Assembly (NCBI RefSeq): GCF_018130215.1
Contig: NZ_JAFCKQ010000004.1
Span: 186,001-250,000, forward strand
Direction of reading: 5' to 3'
Source: Bradyrhizobium jicamae
GTDB taxonomy: Bacteria > Pseudomonadota > Alphaproteobacteria > Rhizobiales > Xanthobacteraceae
Length of the DNA: 64,000 nucleotides
A program made the position numbers and the translations under genes. Shown piece after piece: positions 49,961-57,237 of the stretch. Within the stretch, counting starts at the first letter, position 1, and every line of letters begins with the position of its first letter. Under the pieces are notes generated by a model. The model was not told the DNA's origin, searched no databases, and saw only the letters and a program-made list of their open reading frames with translations.

Positions 49961-50398
49961 ATGCTTTCGCTAGCCGAAGCGGAATATTGCAACGTCGATG
50001 ATCTCAATCCTGCGCCTATCGAACCAACTTGGATCATTGAAGGCGATCCGGAAGCTCGCGCACGCCTTTTGTGGAGAAGCGCATGCAAGACCTCCTCGAC
50101 CGTGATCTGGTCCTGCACCGGAGGTAAGTTCAACTGGTACTACGACCTCGACGAGACCATCATCATTCTCGAAGGCTCGGTCGTGCTTGAGAGCGAGGGC
50201 ATGCCGCCGAAGCGCTATGGCATTGGTGACGTGATTTATTTTCGAACGGGTGCGCGTGCCAAATGGCATGTTGAGGGCTATGTCAGGAAGCTCGCCTTCC
50301 TTCGCCTGAACAATCCGTTCCCGTTCGGCATTGCGATCCGCGCCGTCAACAAGCTCAAGAAGGTCGCACGAACGTCTCAACCGTCGCGCCTTACTTGA
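49961..50398 (+). CDS. cupin-domain protein
   Basis: A 145-residue protein. The beta-barrel motif is seen in FNWYYDLDETIIILEGSVVLESEG and YGIGDVIYFRTGARAKWHVEGYVRKLAFLR, matching the (S)-ureidoglycine aminohydrolase/DUF861-type cupins. The usual first metal motif G(X)5HXH is changed to ...NWYYDLDE, so metal binding is doubtful. It is intact, among broken neighbours. The next 140 bases hold nothing clear. Confidence 0.75.
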   Translation: MLSLAEAEYCNVDDLNPAPIEPTWIIEGDPEARARLLWRSACKTSSTVIWSCTGGKFNWYYDLDETIIILEGSVVLESEGMPPKRYGIGDVIYFRTGARAKWHVEGYVRKLAFLRLNNPFPFGIAIRAVNKLKKVARTSQPSRLT

Positions 50399-50539
50399 GG
50401 GCGCACGTCGCCTTCAGCATCCAAATCGCGAAGCAGCAGGTCGCCCTGAGGGATCAATTCCGGTTCCCCGGAAGAGCTGGGAGCATTTATTGGGCTGCGC
50501 CTCGTTCATGGATCATCGCGGCGCGGGCCGCTTTCTTGA

Positions 50540-50710
50540 TCAGGGGGCGAGCGAAGGCCTAGGGTTGAGTGACCTTGTTCGCCAACCGCTCAGCAAGTCC
50601 AACGGGGTGTTCTTTGGCGGCTCTTCGCCGATTTCTGCGGCTTCCTGGGCAACTGCTGTTTGTAGCGGATCGCGCCCTGTGATGGCAAAGAGGTTGCCGA
50701 TCGCGTCCAT
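50540..50710 (-). CDS. possible 56-residue protein
   Basis: MDAIGNLFAITGRDPLQTAV opens a frame of moderately protein-like composition (an acidic helix then a Pro/Arg-rich tail). Ribosome site is weak. Other frames on the + strand over 50331-50933 look random. Confidence 0.3.
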   Translation of the reverse strand: MDAIGNLFAITGRDPLQTAVAQEAAEIGEEPPKNTPLDLLSGWRTRSLNPRPSLAP

Positions 50711-50802
50711 TTTATTTGCCCCGGGAGCCGCGTACGAGATCTTTGGCGATGCTGGCGTACGAGTTGAGCATGAGAACGCCAGTCATCGTCTTTGCGGCGG
50801 TT

Positions 50803-50946
50803 TCAATCGCGATCGATGCGTTCCTTCATCCCCCGGATTTTCTCGTCGGTCAGCCTGTTCCAACGCCGGAGAGTGCGGACGAAAAGCGATACGCAGGCGA
50901 TCAGGACAATCAAGACGACTACGGCGATGGTGAAAAGGCTGCTCAT
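50803..50946 (-). CDS. 47-residue single-pass membrane protein
   Basis: One clear helix (SLFTIAVVVLIVLIACVSLFV) is followed by a charged tail (RTLRRWNRLTDEKIRGMKER). The composition favours a real small membrane protein despite a poor ribosome site. Bases 50947-51297 hold no supported gene. Confidence 0.45.
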   Translation of the reverse strand: MSSLFTIAVVVLIVLIACVSLFVRTLRRWNRLTDEKIRGMKERIDRD

Positions 50947-51297
50947 GATGCGCCAATAGTGCACTGGCGGGATTTTCCGGCATTTGCCCAAGTAAATCCG
51001 GTTCTTGATACGATCCCCGAAGGATGAGCCGTAACCTTATTCAGTGGCGACTGAGCGCTGAGCAGATGCTGAACAAGGAGCCGAGAGAAATGCACAGGCA
51101 CAGAGCCAGATAAGCAGCCCAACGCCGCCTCTTGGCGCGGAACGGCTTAGTGACCCGCGGGGCAACGCTGATCCGGAATAGCACGGTGTTCCCATCCTCG
51201 GAACTTGGGCCGCGTGTTCCAACCTCCGCGATTGGGTTGTATCGCTCAACATCGCTGCGCTATATGACAACGGCTGGCACCTAGGTGAGGACCTGTC

Positions 51298-51417
51298 GTG
51301 TTGCGAATTAGTTTTACGTTCTTTTTTCTGATTGTCGGATTTCTGGCGCTCCTATCACTTCCCGATCCGGACGGTAGCAGCAATTCCAAGGCCACGATCG
51401 TCAGCACGAGCCGCTGA
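51298..51417 (+). CDS. 39-residue single-pass membrane peptide
   Basis: It starts with GTG (LRISFTFFFLIVGFLALLSL) and has GAGG 9 bases upstream. One helix is followed by a short Ser-rich tail. Its stop overlaps the next start (TGATG), so the two are translationally coupled, which supports it as real. Confidence 0.5.
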   Translation: MLRISFTFFFLIVGFLALLSLPDPDGSSNSKATIVSTSR

Positions 51418-51947
51418 TGATGCACGGCTGGAGACGTGAGAGCCCGGCGCCGGGATCAGGGCTGGGACCAAGGCTTAGTGAATTTGCACGGTTGCTTTCG
51501 ACCCCCGAAATCGGGCGGACCGCTGTAGTCTCAACTTGTCTATTAAGCCTCGGCGCCATCTACGCTCTGCAAGATCAGACATATCATGCTCCTCCGAAGG
51601 GACAGATTGTGGTCCAGCTGATCAAGCCCTTTTACGCAGAAGGCTACGCTGTCTCGGCTCCAGCCTACGAAGTCGTGCAGCTAGACTCATTTGGCGATGA
51701 CGCGACGATTGAAGGCGACGCCACGTCTCCGATCAGGGTTTATGAGGACGGTGAGGAGCTAGGGCCGGCACACAGCACTTACCTTGCGGTTCACGACATC
51801 GGCGGCGGCCGTTACGCGCATTGGAAGGGCCGCGGACTCGTATTCTCCTCCAGTGATGGCAGCGATCCGAACACCAACGGGCGAAAGTATTTTGCGGTGC
51901 TGCCTTACGCGAAACCTGAGGCCGCTCTGCCGGATGACCATGGGTAG
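51417..51947 (+). CDS. membrane-anchored protein of unknown function
   Basis: 176 residues. One transmembrane segment (GRTAVVSTCLLSLGAIYAL) near residue 40 is followed by a periplasmic domain with strand-rich sequence (YEVVQLDSFGDDATIEGDATSPIRVYEDGEELG...RGLVFSSSDGSDPNTNGRKYFAVLPY). The FSSSDGSDPxxNGRxY motif is common in carbohydrate-active or surface proteins but does not fix a family. The gene is intact and is preceded by a coupled 39-residue membrane peptide. Confidence 0.65.
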   Translation: MMHGWRRESPAPGSGLGPRLSEFARLLSTPEIGRTAVVSTCLLSLGAIYALQDQTYHAPPKGQIVVQLIKPFYAEGYAVSAPAYEVVQLDSFGDDATIEGDATSPIRVYEDGEELGPAHSTYLAVHDIGGGRYAHWKGRGLVFSSSDGSDPNTNGRKYFAVLPYAKPEAALPDDHG

Positions 51948-52085
51948 CGAGCTTGTTCATCCTTCGCCCACAGTCAACCTTTGGCTGGCGGGTCAACCCT
52001 CGGCCGAGAATCGAATAGGCGCGGAATTGGAGGCATCCGTGGGCGCGGTGCTGGGCTCGGCTCACTGACGGATCCAATCTTTACT

Positions 52086-52280
52086 TTGCGGTAGAATGCC
52101 AGCCCATTCCGAGCAACATCATTGCTCTTTTGCTTGATCATTGGCTGGGTCATTCGCACGTATGGGCGGGCGAATCCCTCCCTCTCCGCCATCGCTTTTG
52201 GACGGCGCAGAAGTCCTTCAAAACAGGCTTTTCCCGAACCGCTGGATTTTTGCGGTGGAGCGTCACGGAGCACCGCTGGC
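52086..52280. repeat. direct repeat copy 2, with tRNA-Ser 3' fragment
   Basis: Second copy of the repeat at 45331-45517, same orientation, with the tRNA-Ser 3' fragment at 52171-52191. The two copies differ by point changes and a ~8-base insertion just before the fragment. They flank a 6.6-kb block. Bases 51948-52085 and 52281-52436 hold no gene that I can support. Confidence 0.8.
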
Positions 52281-52436
52281 TATTGGTCAAGTCCTAATTT
52301 CGGCATCGGGAGTTCCGGCGCGCCAGACTGTCAGCTCAAGTTGACGCTCTGCGCGGCACGAGCTGCACGCACAATCCCAGGAACCTTCGTTTCAAAGAAA
52401 TAATGGTGTTGAAATTGGCCAGGCGAGGAGATTGCG

Positions 52437-52870
52437 ATGAAAGACGATGCCGCTATTAGTTGGCTCATGTTCTTCACACTCGCCGCCGCCGTTGTTGTCG
52501 GGACGGCCCTGCTGATCTCCTTTTTGCGCTCCCGGCACAATCGCGAGATCGCGGCTAATGCGTTGGAAGGCGATGGCAGGTCTCACCATGGCGAGCCGTC
52601 GGGCGCCGGGGCGAGCTTATCGCGGTGGCTGTCGTTGCCGCGATCGCGATGGGGTTGCTCACGGTTGGCTATACATCGCGGGGCGACACAAAGGCGACGC
52701 CGGTAACCTCGACGGCAAATAACGAGCTCGCACAATCCCGCACTGACCCAAATACGTCAAAGCCCTATCAACCCGATAATCCCGCGCCCGACAAGCGCTC
52801 GACGGTGACCGGCTCTTCCTCGGGCGTTGGAGCCGATAGCGGCGGACACCCTGAGCAGCAACCAAAGTAG
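52437..52870 (+). pseudogene. small two-helix protein, probably frameshifted
   Basis: The first frame gives MKDDAAISWLMFFTLAAAVVVGTALLISFLRSRHNREIAANALEG and then turns into arginine-rich shadow sequence. The next frame, entered near 52606-52613, gives ELIAVAVVAAIAMGLLTVGYTSRGDTKATPVTSTANNEL and a Pro/Ser-rich tail to 52870. Together they make a ~143-residue protein with two transmembrane helices. A GTG start at 52625 for a separate second gene is the alternative. GAGGAG lies before the first ATG. Confidence 0.5.
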
Positions 52871-52920
52871 GGTGCGATAGCTGATCGTGAACCGACACGA
52901 ACGTACTGGAGGTAAACATC

Positions 52921-53037
52921 GTGAAAGAGCCTAAGGATAATCCCCCCAAGCCGGAGAAGCCCACAGAGCCGCCGCTTCCCCAGGAACGGCCGCCTCAGCA
53001 AGGAAGGCCAGCTGATTCATATCCTCGCGAGGACTGA
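52921..53037 (+). CDS. 38-residue proline-rich protein
   Basis: It starts with GTG after a strong GGAGG and encodes a disordered Pro/Glu/Lys-rich peptide (KEPKDNPPKPEKPTEPPLPQ...). It stops 2 bases before the next gene, with which it is probably co-transcribed. Confidence 0.45.
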   Translation: MKEPKDNPPKPEKPTEPPLPQERPPQQGRPADSYPRED

Positions 53038-53039
53038 AC

Positions 53040-53563
53040 GTGACAGCCGATAAGCTGAAGGCGCTTCATACTGCGCTCGTCGATACCCGCGCGGCTTACG
53101 AGCTTGCCGCTGAAAGGCCAAGAGCCCTCCGGTCGTTGCGGTCTGCAAGCAGATGGTAGCGCTTCGGCACGAGGACCATGCAGAACTTCATCGAGCACTT
53201 CTTGCCGCTGGCGAAACGCCGGACGAGAACGGGTCGTTCATGACGACCGTTCACGAGACGGTCGTTAGCGTTCGAGCGGCCATAACGGGCATCAGCGAAA
53301 AGACACTGCCTGCCTTCATTAGTGGCGAGGAAGAGATCGTGAAGCTGTACGACGAGGCTATTAAGGAAGCTCACGACCAAAGGCGCGCCTCGGACATATT
53401 TACTCGACAACGGGCAAATTTGATAACCAAAATCAGTGAAATGAAGCGGCTAGCGGCTTGGGCGCCGGGTGAAGCCAATCTCACCTCGCGCTCGGACCTC
53501 AACCGGGCTGAGATAGCCGACGGGCGACGCGTGAAGGTCAATCTCGAGCATCGACTTCGTTAG
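53040..53563 (+). pseudogene. DUF2383 (PA2169-type) four-helix protein, frameshifted
   Basis: It starts with GTG: TADKLKALHTALVDTRAAYELAAE in the first frame. One base is then missing near 53116, and the second frame continues with VVAVCKQMVALRHEDHAELHRALLAAGETPDENGSFMTTVHETVVSVRAAITG through the end. This matches the ferritin-like DUF2383 family, whose members are stress-related and of unknown function. Its last 4 bases overlap the end of the convergent metallopeptidase gene. Confidence 0.75.
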
Positions 53564-54636
53564 GCAGCGTATCCCTCGGCTACTGGGTCCCCCTTCCTTC
53601 GTCGCACCAAGCGATGAACGAACCTCAACTTCTCGATTACCGGCGGAGCGAGGACGAATGGATACAGATCCTTCGAACCGATCGCACGATTGACGCTGTT
53701 CATCGCGAATACGAAAGGCAGCCAGGAGGCCACGACGCGGTCGAAATCGATAATTGCGTAGGGATCGAAGTCGATCCGGGCGGCCATGCCTTCGGAAGCT
53801 CCTACCGCCGGAGCTACCCGGATGCCGAAGTTGCCAGCCATCTCGAGCGTATCGATTATGTGCAGATAGTGCGCCCACGTCTCGGCGAAGTCCTCCCACG
53901 GATGCACCGAGGCATATCCCGAGACGAAACGATCCCGCCAGTCGGACGGCGGCCCTTGGCGGTAGTGACGTTCGAGCGCCGCCTGGTAGTCCAGAGTCTC
54001 GTCACCGAAGAGCAGGCGGCAGCCGGCCAGCTCGCCGCCGTCGCGAACCAGCAGATCCCAATAGTGGTGACCGACCTCGTGCCTGAAGTGCCCAAGGAGC
54101 GTCCGATAGGGCTCGCCCATCTCGACCCGGCGCCGTTCCCGTTCGATCTCGTCCGCCTCGGCGAGCGCAATCGTGACGACGCCATTTTCGTGACCGGTCA
54201 TCACCTTCGCCGCGGGAGTGTCGGCGAGGAAGTTGAATACGAGGCCGTGCCTAGAATCCTCGGCGCGAGTCCGCAGCGGCAGCCGCCAGCGCAACAGAGA
54301 GTAGAACAGGCTGTGTTTGGCCGCCTCGAGTTCGCGCCAGCCGATCAGGTTGCTCGGTATGGAAAGATCCGGGACCGTCCCGTTGTGGCGGCAAGCCAAA
54401 CAAAAGCCGTCGTCCTGACCCTCTAGCAACAGCCAATTGCAGGCGTCTTGACTCGCATTGGAGCAGAAAAAGCGTCGACCGCTACGCTCGACCGTGCGAA
54501 AGCCCGGACGATCGCTTTTCAACGCGACCAGGGTATCGCGGTCCGGGTCGTAACCCAGCTTGTGACCGCAGCGGCCACACGACCGGTTCTCGAAATAGAG
54601 GACGTTTCCGCAAGACTGACAGGAGAAGATTTTCAT
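53560..54636 (-). CDS. zinc-ribbon and zinc-metallopeptidase-like protein
   Basis: A 358-residue protein with no signal peptide. The N-terminus has a rubredoxin/zinc-ribbon-like set of paired cysteines (CQSCG at 6-9, CGRCG at 20-23, then CSN, C, CLAC). The centre carries the gluzincin-like motif HFRHEVGHHYWDLL (HEVGH at 186-190), with a downstream ExxxE/D region in WEDFAETWAHYLHIIDTLE. It fits the putative zinc-binding metallopeptidase family (COG4307). The start at 54636 lacks a clear ribosome site. It is intact among broken neighbours. Confidence 0.85.
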   Translation of the reverse strand: MKIFSCQSCGNVLYFENRSCGRCGHKLGYDPDRDTLVALKSDRPGFRTVERSGRRFFCSNASQDACNWLLLEGQDDGFCLACRHNGTVPDLSIPSNLIGWRELEAAKHSLFYSLLRWRLPLRTRAEDSRHGLVFNFLADTPAAKVMTGHENGVVTIALAEADEIERERRRVEMGEPYRTLLGHFRHEVGHHYWDLLVRDGGELAGCRLLFGDETLDYQAALERHYRQGPPSDWRDRFVSGYASVHPWEDFAETWAHYLHIIDTLEMAGNFGIRVAPAVGASEGMAARIDFDPYAIIDFDRVVASWLPFVFAMNSVNRAIGSKDLYPFVLAPPVIEKLRFVHRLVRRRKGDPVAEGYAA

Positions 54637-54858
54637 AAGGATTGGACTATGACAAAAGTGGCGTTGGGGCCTACCCAATCTCCGAACTGATCTTGAGTTC
54701 CAAGCCGCGATACGTATCTGGGGATGGATTCCGGATACGGGCTTCCCGATCGGACTAATGCAGGAAAGCCGAAGAAGTGAGGGCACCTCAGTTGGCGGCT
54801 ACCAGCGCCGGAGTAATCCCCGATCCTATCCCAGTTCGTGACAGTCCGCGAGCACCCC

Positions 54859-55205
54859 AGAAGAAACGACCCCAGCGAGGCATCACCAGCTGGGGCCGTT
54901 CTTCCTGTCGCCGACCGCCTGGTTGCCGTTTAGTCAGACGGTGGTCTGGGCCATGAAAAACTGTCCTTAATGAAGATTGCCAGCCCAGTACGAATTGTAT
55001 CCGCGCCAATCGAGGTCCTTGGGAATCACAAGTATAAATCGATCCTACATAAACTTAGGCTTCTTGCGCATCCCAAAAAAGAAACGGGCCCAGCCCGAGG
55101 AGCTGATGCCAAAGTCTACGATCCGACTGAACTTCGATCAAACCTAAGCGCCTTGGCTGCGTTCCAAAGAAACGGCCCCAGCGCCGGGGAGACGCTGAGG
55201 CCGGA
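54859..55205 (-). ncRNA. three tandem hairpins with a common 3' end (candidate small RNAs)
   Basis: On the minus strand three stem-loops each end in GCTGGG(G/C)(C/T)CGTTTCTT. The stems are CCCCAGC/GCTGGGG (54870-54895), CAGC/GCTG with flanking GGC/GCC (55087-55110), and GGCCTCAGCG/CGCTGGGGCC (55174-55202). Each is followed by a U-rich run, strongest for the middle one. A promoter-like TTGATC-17 nt-TAGACT precedes the middle one. No ORF of note covers 54637-55299. They could be terminators of related short RNAs or a repeated terminator. Confidence 0.38.
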
Positions 55206-55299
55206 GGTGCTCGTGGCGATTTATCCGAGCATAGCAGGAACGCGGAGTAACGAGACCGGTTCCTAACCCGGAACGGCCGAAGCACCCCTTGGAGGTTGG

Positions 55300-55797
55300 G
55301 TGAAGGACCGCTGGAGTGTTGGGCTGGGGCCAAACATCCTTGGATCGCTTCGTGAGATCTCGGCGCAAGTCGACCGCGGTCATCCCATAGACGCACCGGC
55401 GACCGCTAGGAACCCATCGCAAGGGGCGGCGTTCCCTCTTTCGAAGAATCTCCGCGGGAGCGGTTGCCCGGCGGATATCGTGATCGGAATAGCCACTAGT
55501 TTCGGAGCGTCAGCGGTACTTACGGCGCTCTATTGGCGCTTCGTTTCGGTTCGGAGCATCTATGATGCCCCACGATTTCGACCGGAACGGCGCCCAGAGG
55601 ATCGAGAAAGCGTCCAATCGATCCGCGAGATGTCGCGCGACCTTGCAAACGAGGTCGCGCCGCGCCCGGCTTGGATTGACCGAGTCAGCGAGGCGATAGC
55701 TTGCGCGCCGATAGGAGCGCGCTACCCGATGACGCTTTTGATGGAACGTGCGGATTGCCCGAGCCTAGCGTTTACAGATGAGTTAGCGCGAGCGTGA
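55300..55797 (+). CDS. doubtful ORF with a C-terminal segment like the 63.6-kb protein
   Basis: A 165-codon frame starting with GTG. Only the segment IREMSRDLANEVAPRPAWIDRVSEAI looks protein-like, and it resembles LREFSKDLSGEAIRPTWLARLNAA in the 60-residue protein at 63584-63766. The first ~90 residues and the last ~20 look random. It may be a frameshifted or truncated paralogue. Confidence 0.33.
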   Translation: MKDRWSVGLGPNILGSLREISAQVDRGHPIDAPATARNPSQGAAFPLSKNLRGSGCPADIVIGIATSFGASAVLTALYWRFVSVRSIYDAPRFRPERRPEDRESVQSIREMSRDLANEVAPRPAWIDRVSEAIACAPIGARYPMTLLMERADCPSLAFTDELARA

Positions 55798-55879
55798 AGC
55801 ACGCGATCAAGGTCGCCGTGCTGAGCGTCATAACGACCAAGGCCCGCTCGCTATTGGCCTTCATGTCGCGATCATCCAT
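55772..55879 (-). CDS. possible 35-residue membrane peptide
   Basis: MDDRDMKANSERALVVMTLS followed by TATLIACFTLALTHL gives one helix. AAGGA is 10 bases before the ATG. It begins 12 bases after the 77-residue gene on the same strand, suggesting a small two-gene unit. Confidence 0.35.
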   Translation of the reverse strand: MDDRDMKANSERALVVMTLSTATLIACFTLALTHL

Positions 55880-55891
55880 CTGACAATATCC

Positions 55892-56125
55892 TTAGTGCTG
55901 AACGTCTTGCTGCGGACCTGCAGGTTGCCACGGCGCCGGCAGAACCACACGGATGTGGTGCTCGACCATTCCCGCAGGCTTCGCGGCAGGCTCTGCCGCA
56001 GCGCTCGTAACGGTGCGCGAAGTTGCGGGGGCCTCGTCTGCAAGGGCGGAGGTGATACCCTTGGCGGCGACTAACGCCATCGCAAACATTACCAGCCCGA
56101 CGGTGACTTCTTCGAAATTCGGCAC
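55892..56125 (-). CDS. 77-residue protein with one membrane/signal segment
   Basis: The N-terminal part (EEVTVGLVMFAMALVAAKGITSALA) could be a signal peptide or anchor, and the rest is Pro/Ala-rich. A fragment of a second copy occurs at 42608-42668 on the opposite strand, so this is a repeated island gene. The function is unknown. Confidence 0.5.
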   Translation of the reverse strand: MPNFEEVTVGLVMFAMALVAAKGITSALADEAPATSRTVTSAAAEPAAKPAGMVEHHIRVVLPAPWQPAGPQQDVQH

Positions 56126-56631
56126 GGCGTTTTCCTGTTGCTGCTCACAACGCTCGGAAAGTTAAAAGAGATCCCTCGGATTTTTCTCTTTTGTGACTAA
56201 GAGAGTGGGAACCCGCCGCAAGGTCGCCGCTAGTCAAGTCTCAGTATAGAACGCTGTACAGAGACCGGCCGGTAGTGATGTCGTAGTGCGCACCTCTCGC
56301 ATGAAGATGCTTATAGGCCGTCGCAACGCACTGAACCGTGTGAAATAGGGTTCACGGCTGCAAAGATCGATCCGCAAACTTTTCAGATCCCTTCCATTGC
56401 GATATTTTCGAAAAGTCCTCCCGCGTGTGGAAGGCGAACAGAATGTCAGCGAGTTGAGACGCGGTCACGGACCTTGCGGGACGACAAATTGCTCGTAGTA
56501 AGTGTAGGGTGTCGTGCGGCGTCCCAGCCCGCCACGGCCTGATAGCGCGATCGGATCGCGGGAAGGAACCATTTGTTCCCACAGGTGTTGAGCCCGCAAC
56601 CGCCTATCTGCGGTCCAACGCTCACCTTGGG
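56126..56631. other. upstream region of the heme oxygenase-phytochrome operon
   Basis: About 500 bases with no supported gene. Frames here look random. It should hold the promoter of the downstream operon, but I see no convincing element. Confidence 0.4.
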
Positions 56632-57237
56632 ATGTCGATGCTGGCGGTCTCTTCCCCGGATCATCCTGTTCGCGTGGGAGAGTCTTCGCCGCCTGGATTG
56701 CGGGAAAGGCTTAAGCACGCCATAGCTCACGCGCATCGCGACCTCGATGCGCGCTACGCCGCATATCGTCTGACCAGTGTCGACGGCTACTGCCGCTTTC
56801 TCGAAGCGAGCGCGGCCGCATTGTTGCCGCTGGAAGCCGCACTGGACCGCGCCGGAGTCGCCGATCTGTTTCTGGATTGGCCGCGGCGTTTGCGCCGCGC
56901 TGCGATCACTGCCGATCTCGACCGCATCGGCGGAGTCGCGCATCCGCTGCAATCGCCAGCGCTGCTCGGCCGCAATGGAGTACTCGGCACGATGTATGTG
57001 CTGGAAGGCTCGCGGCTCGGCGCCAAATATCTGCTCCGCACCATCGCCGACTGCGGTGAGCCGCGCATCGCGGCGGCGACGCGCTATCTCAGCCACGGCA
57101 GCGGTCAGCCGCTGTGGCGCACGTTCCTCGCAAGGCTCGAGAGCGAACAGGTCACACCGAACGACGAAGTCGAAATCATATCCGGCGCGCAAAGCGCCTT
57201 TGACATGTTTGCAAGGGCGGCAGGGGCTGCGGCATGA
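56632..57237 (+). CDS. bphO: biliverdin-producing heme oxygenase
   Basis: A 201-residue enzyme that opens heme to biliverdin, CO and iron. The proximal-His region is LRERLKHAIAHAHRDLDARYAAYRL, and the distal helix is LLGRNGVLGTMYVLEGSRLGAKYL, typical of bacterial BphO-type enzymes. Its stop overlaps the phytochrome start (ATGA at 57234), so the two are translationally coupled and the biliverdin is made next to its acceptor. ATGs at 56632 and 56638 are both possible. Confidence 0.93.
   Translation: MSMLAVSSPDHPVRVGESSPPGLRERLKHAIAHAHRDLDARYAAYRLTSVDGYCRFLEASAAALLPLEAALDRAGVADLFLDWPRRLRRAAITADLDRIGGVAHPLQSPALLGRNGVLGTMYVLEGSRLGAKYLLRTIADCGEPRIAAATRYLSHGSGQPLWRTFLARLESEQVTPNDEVEIISGAQSAFDMFARAAGAAA

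Noticed and set aside
51974..52273. Minus-strand ORF containing MAEREGFARP
   Set aside because: It is antisense to the tRNA-Ser 3' fragment, the same artefact type; the frame is broken in the other repeat copy.
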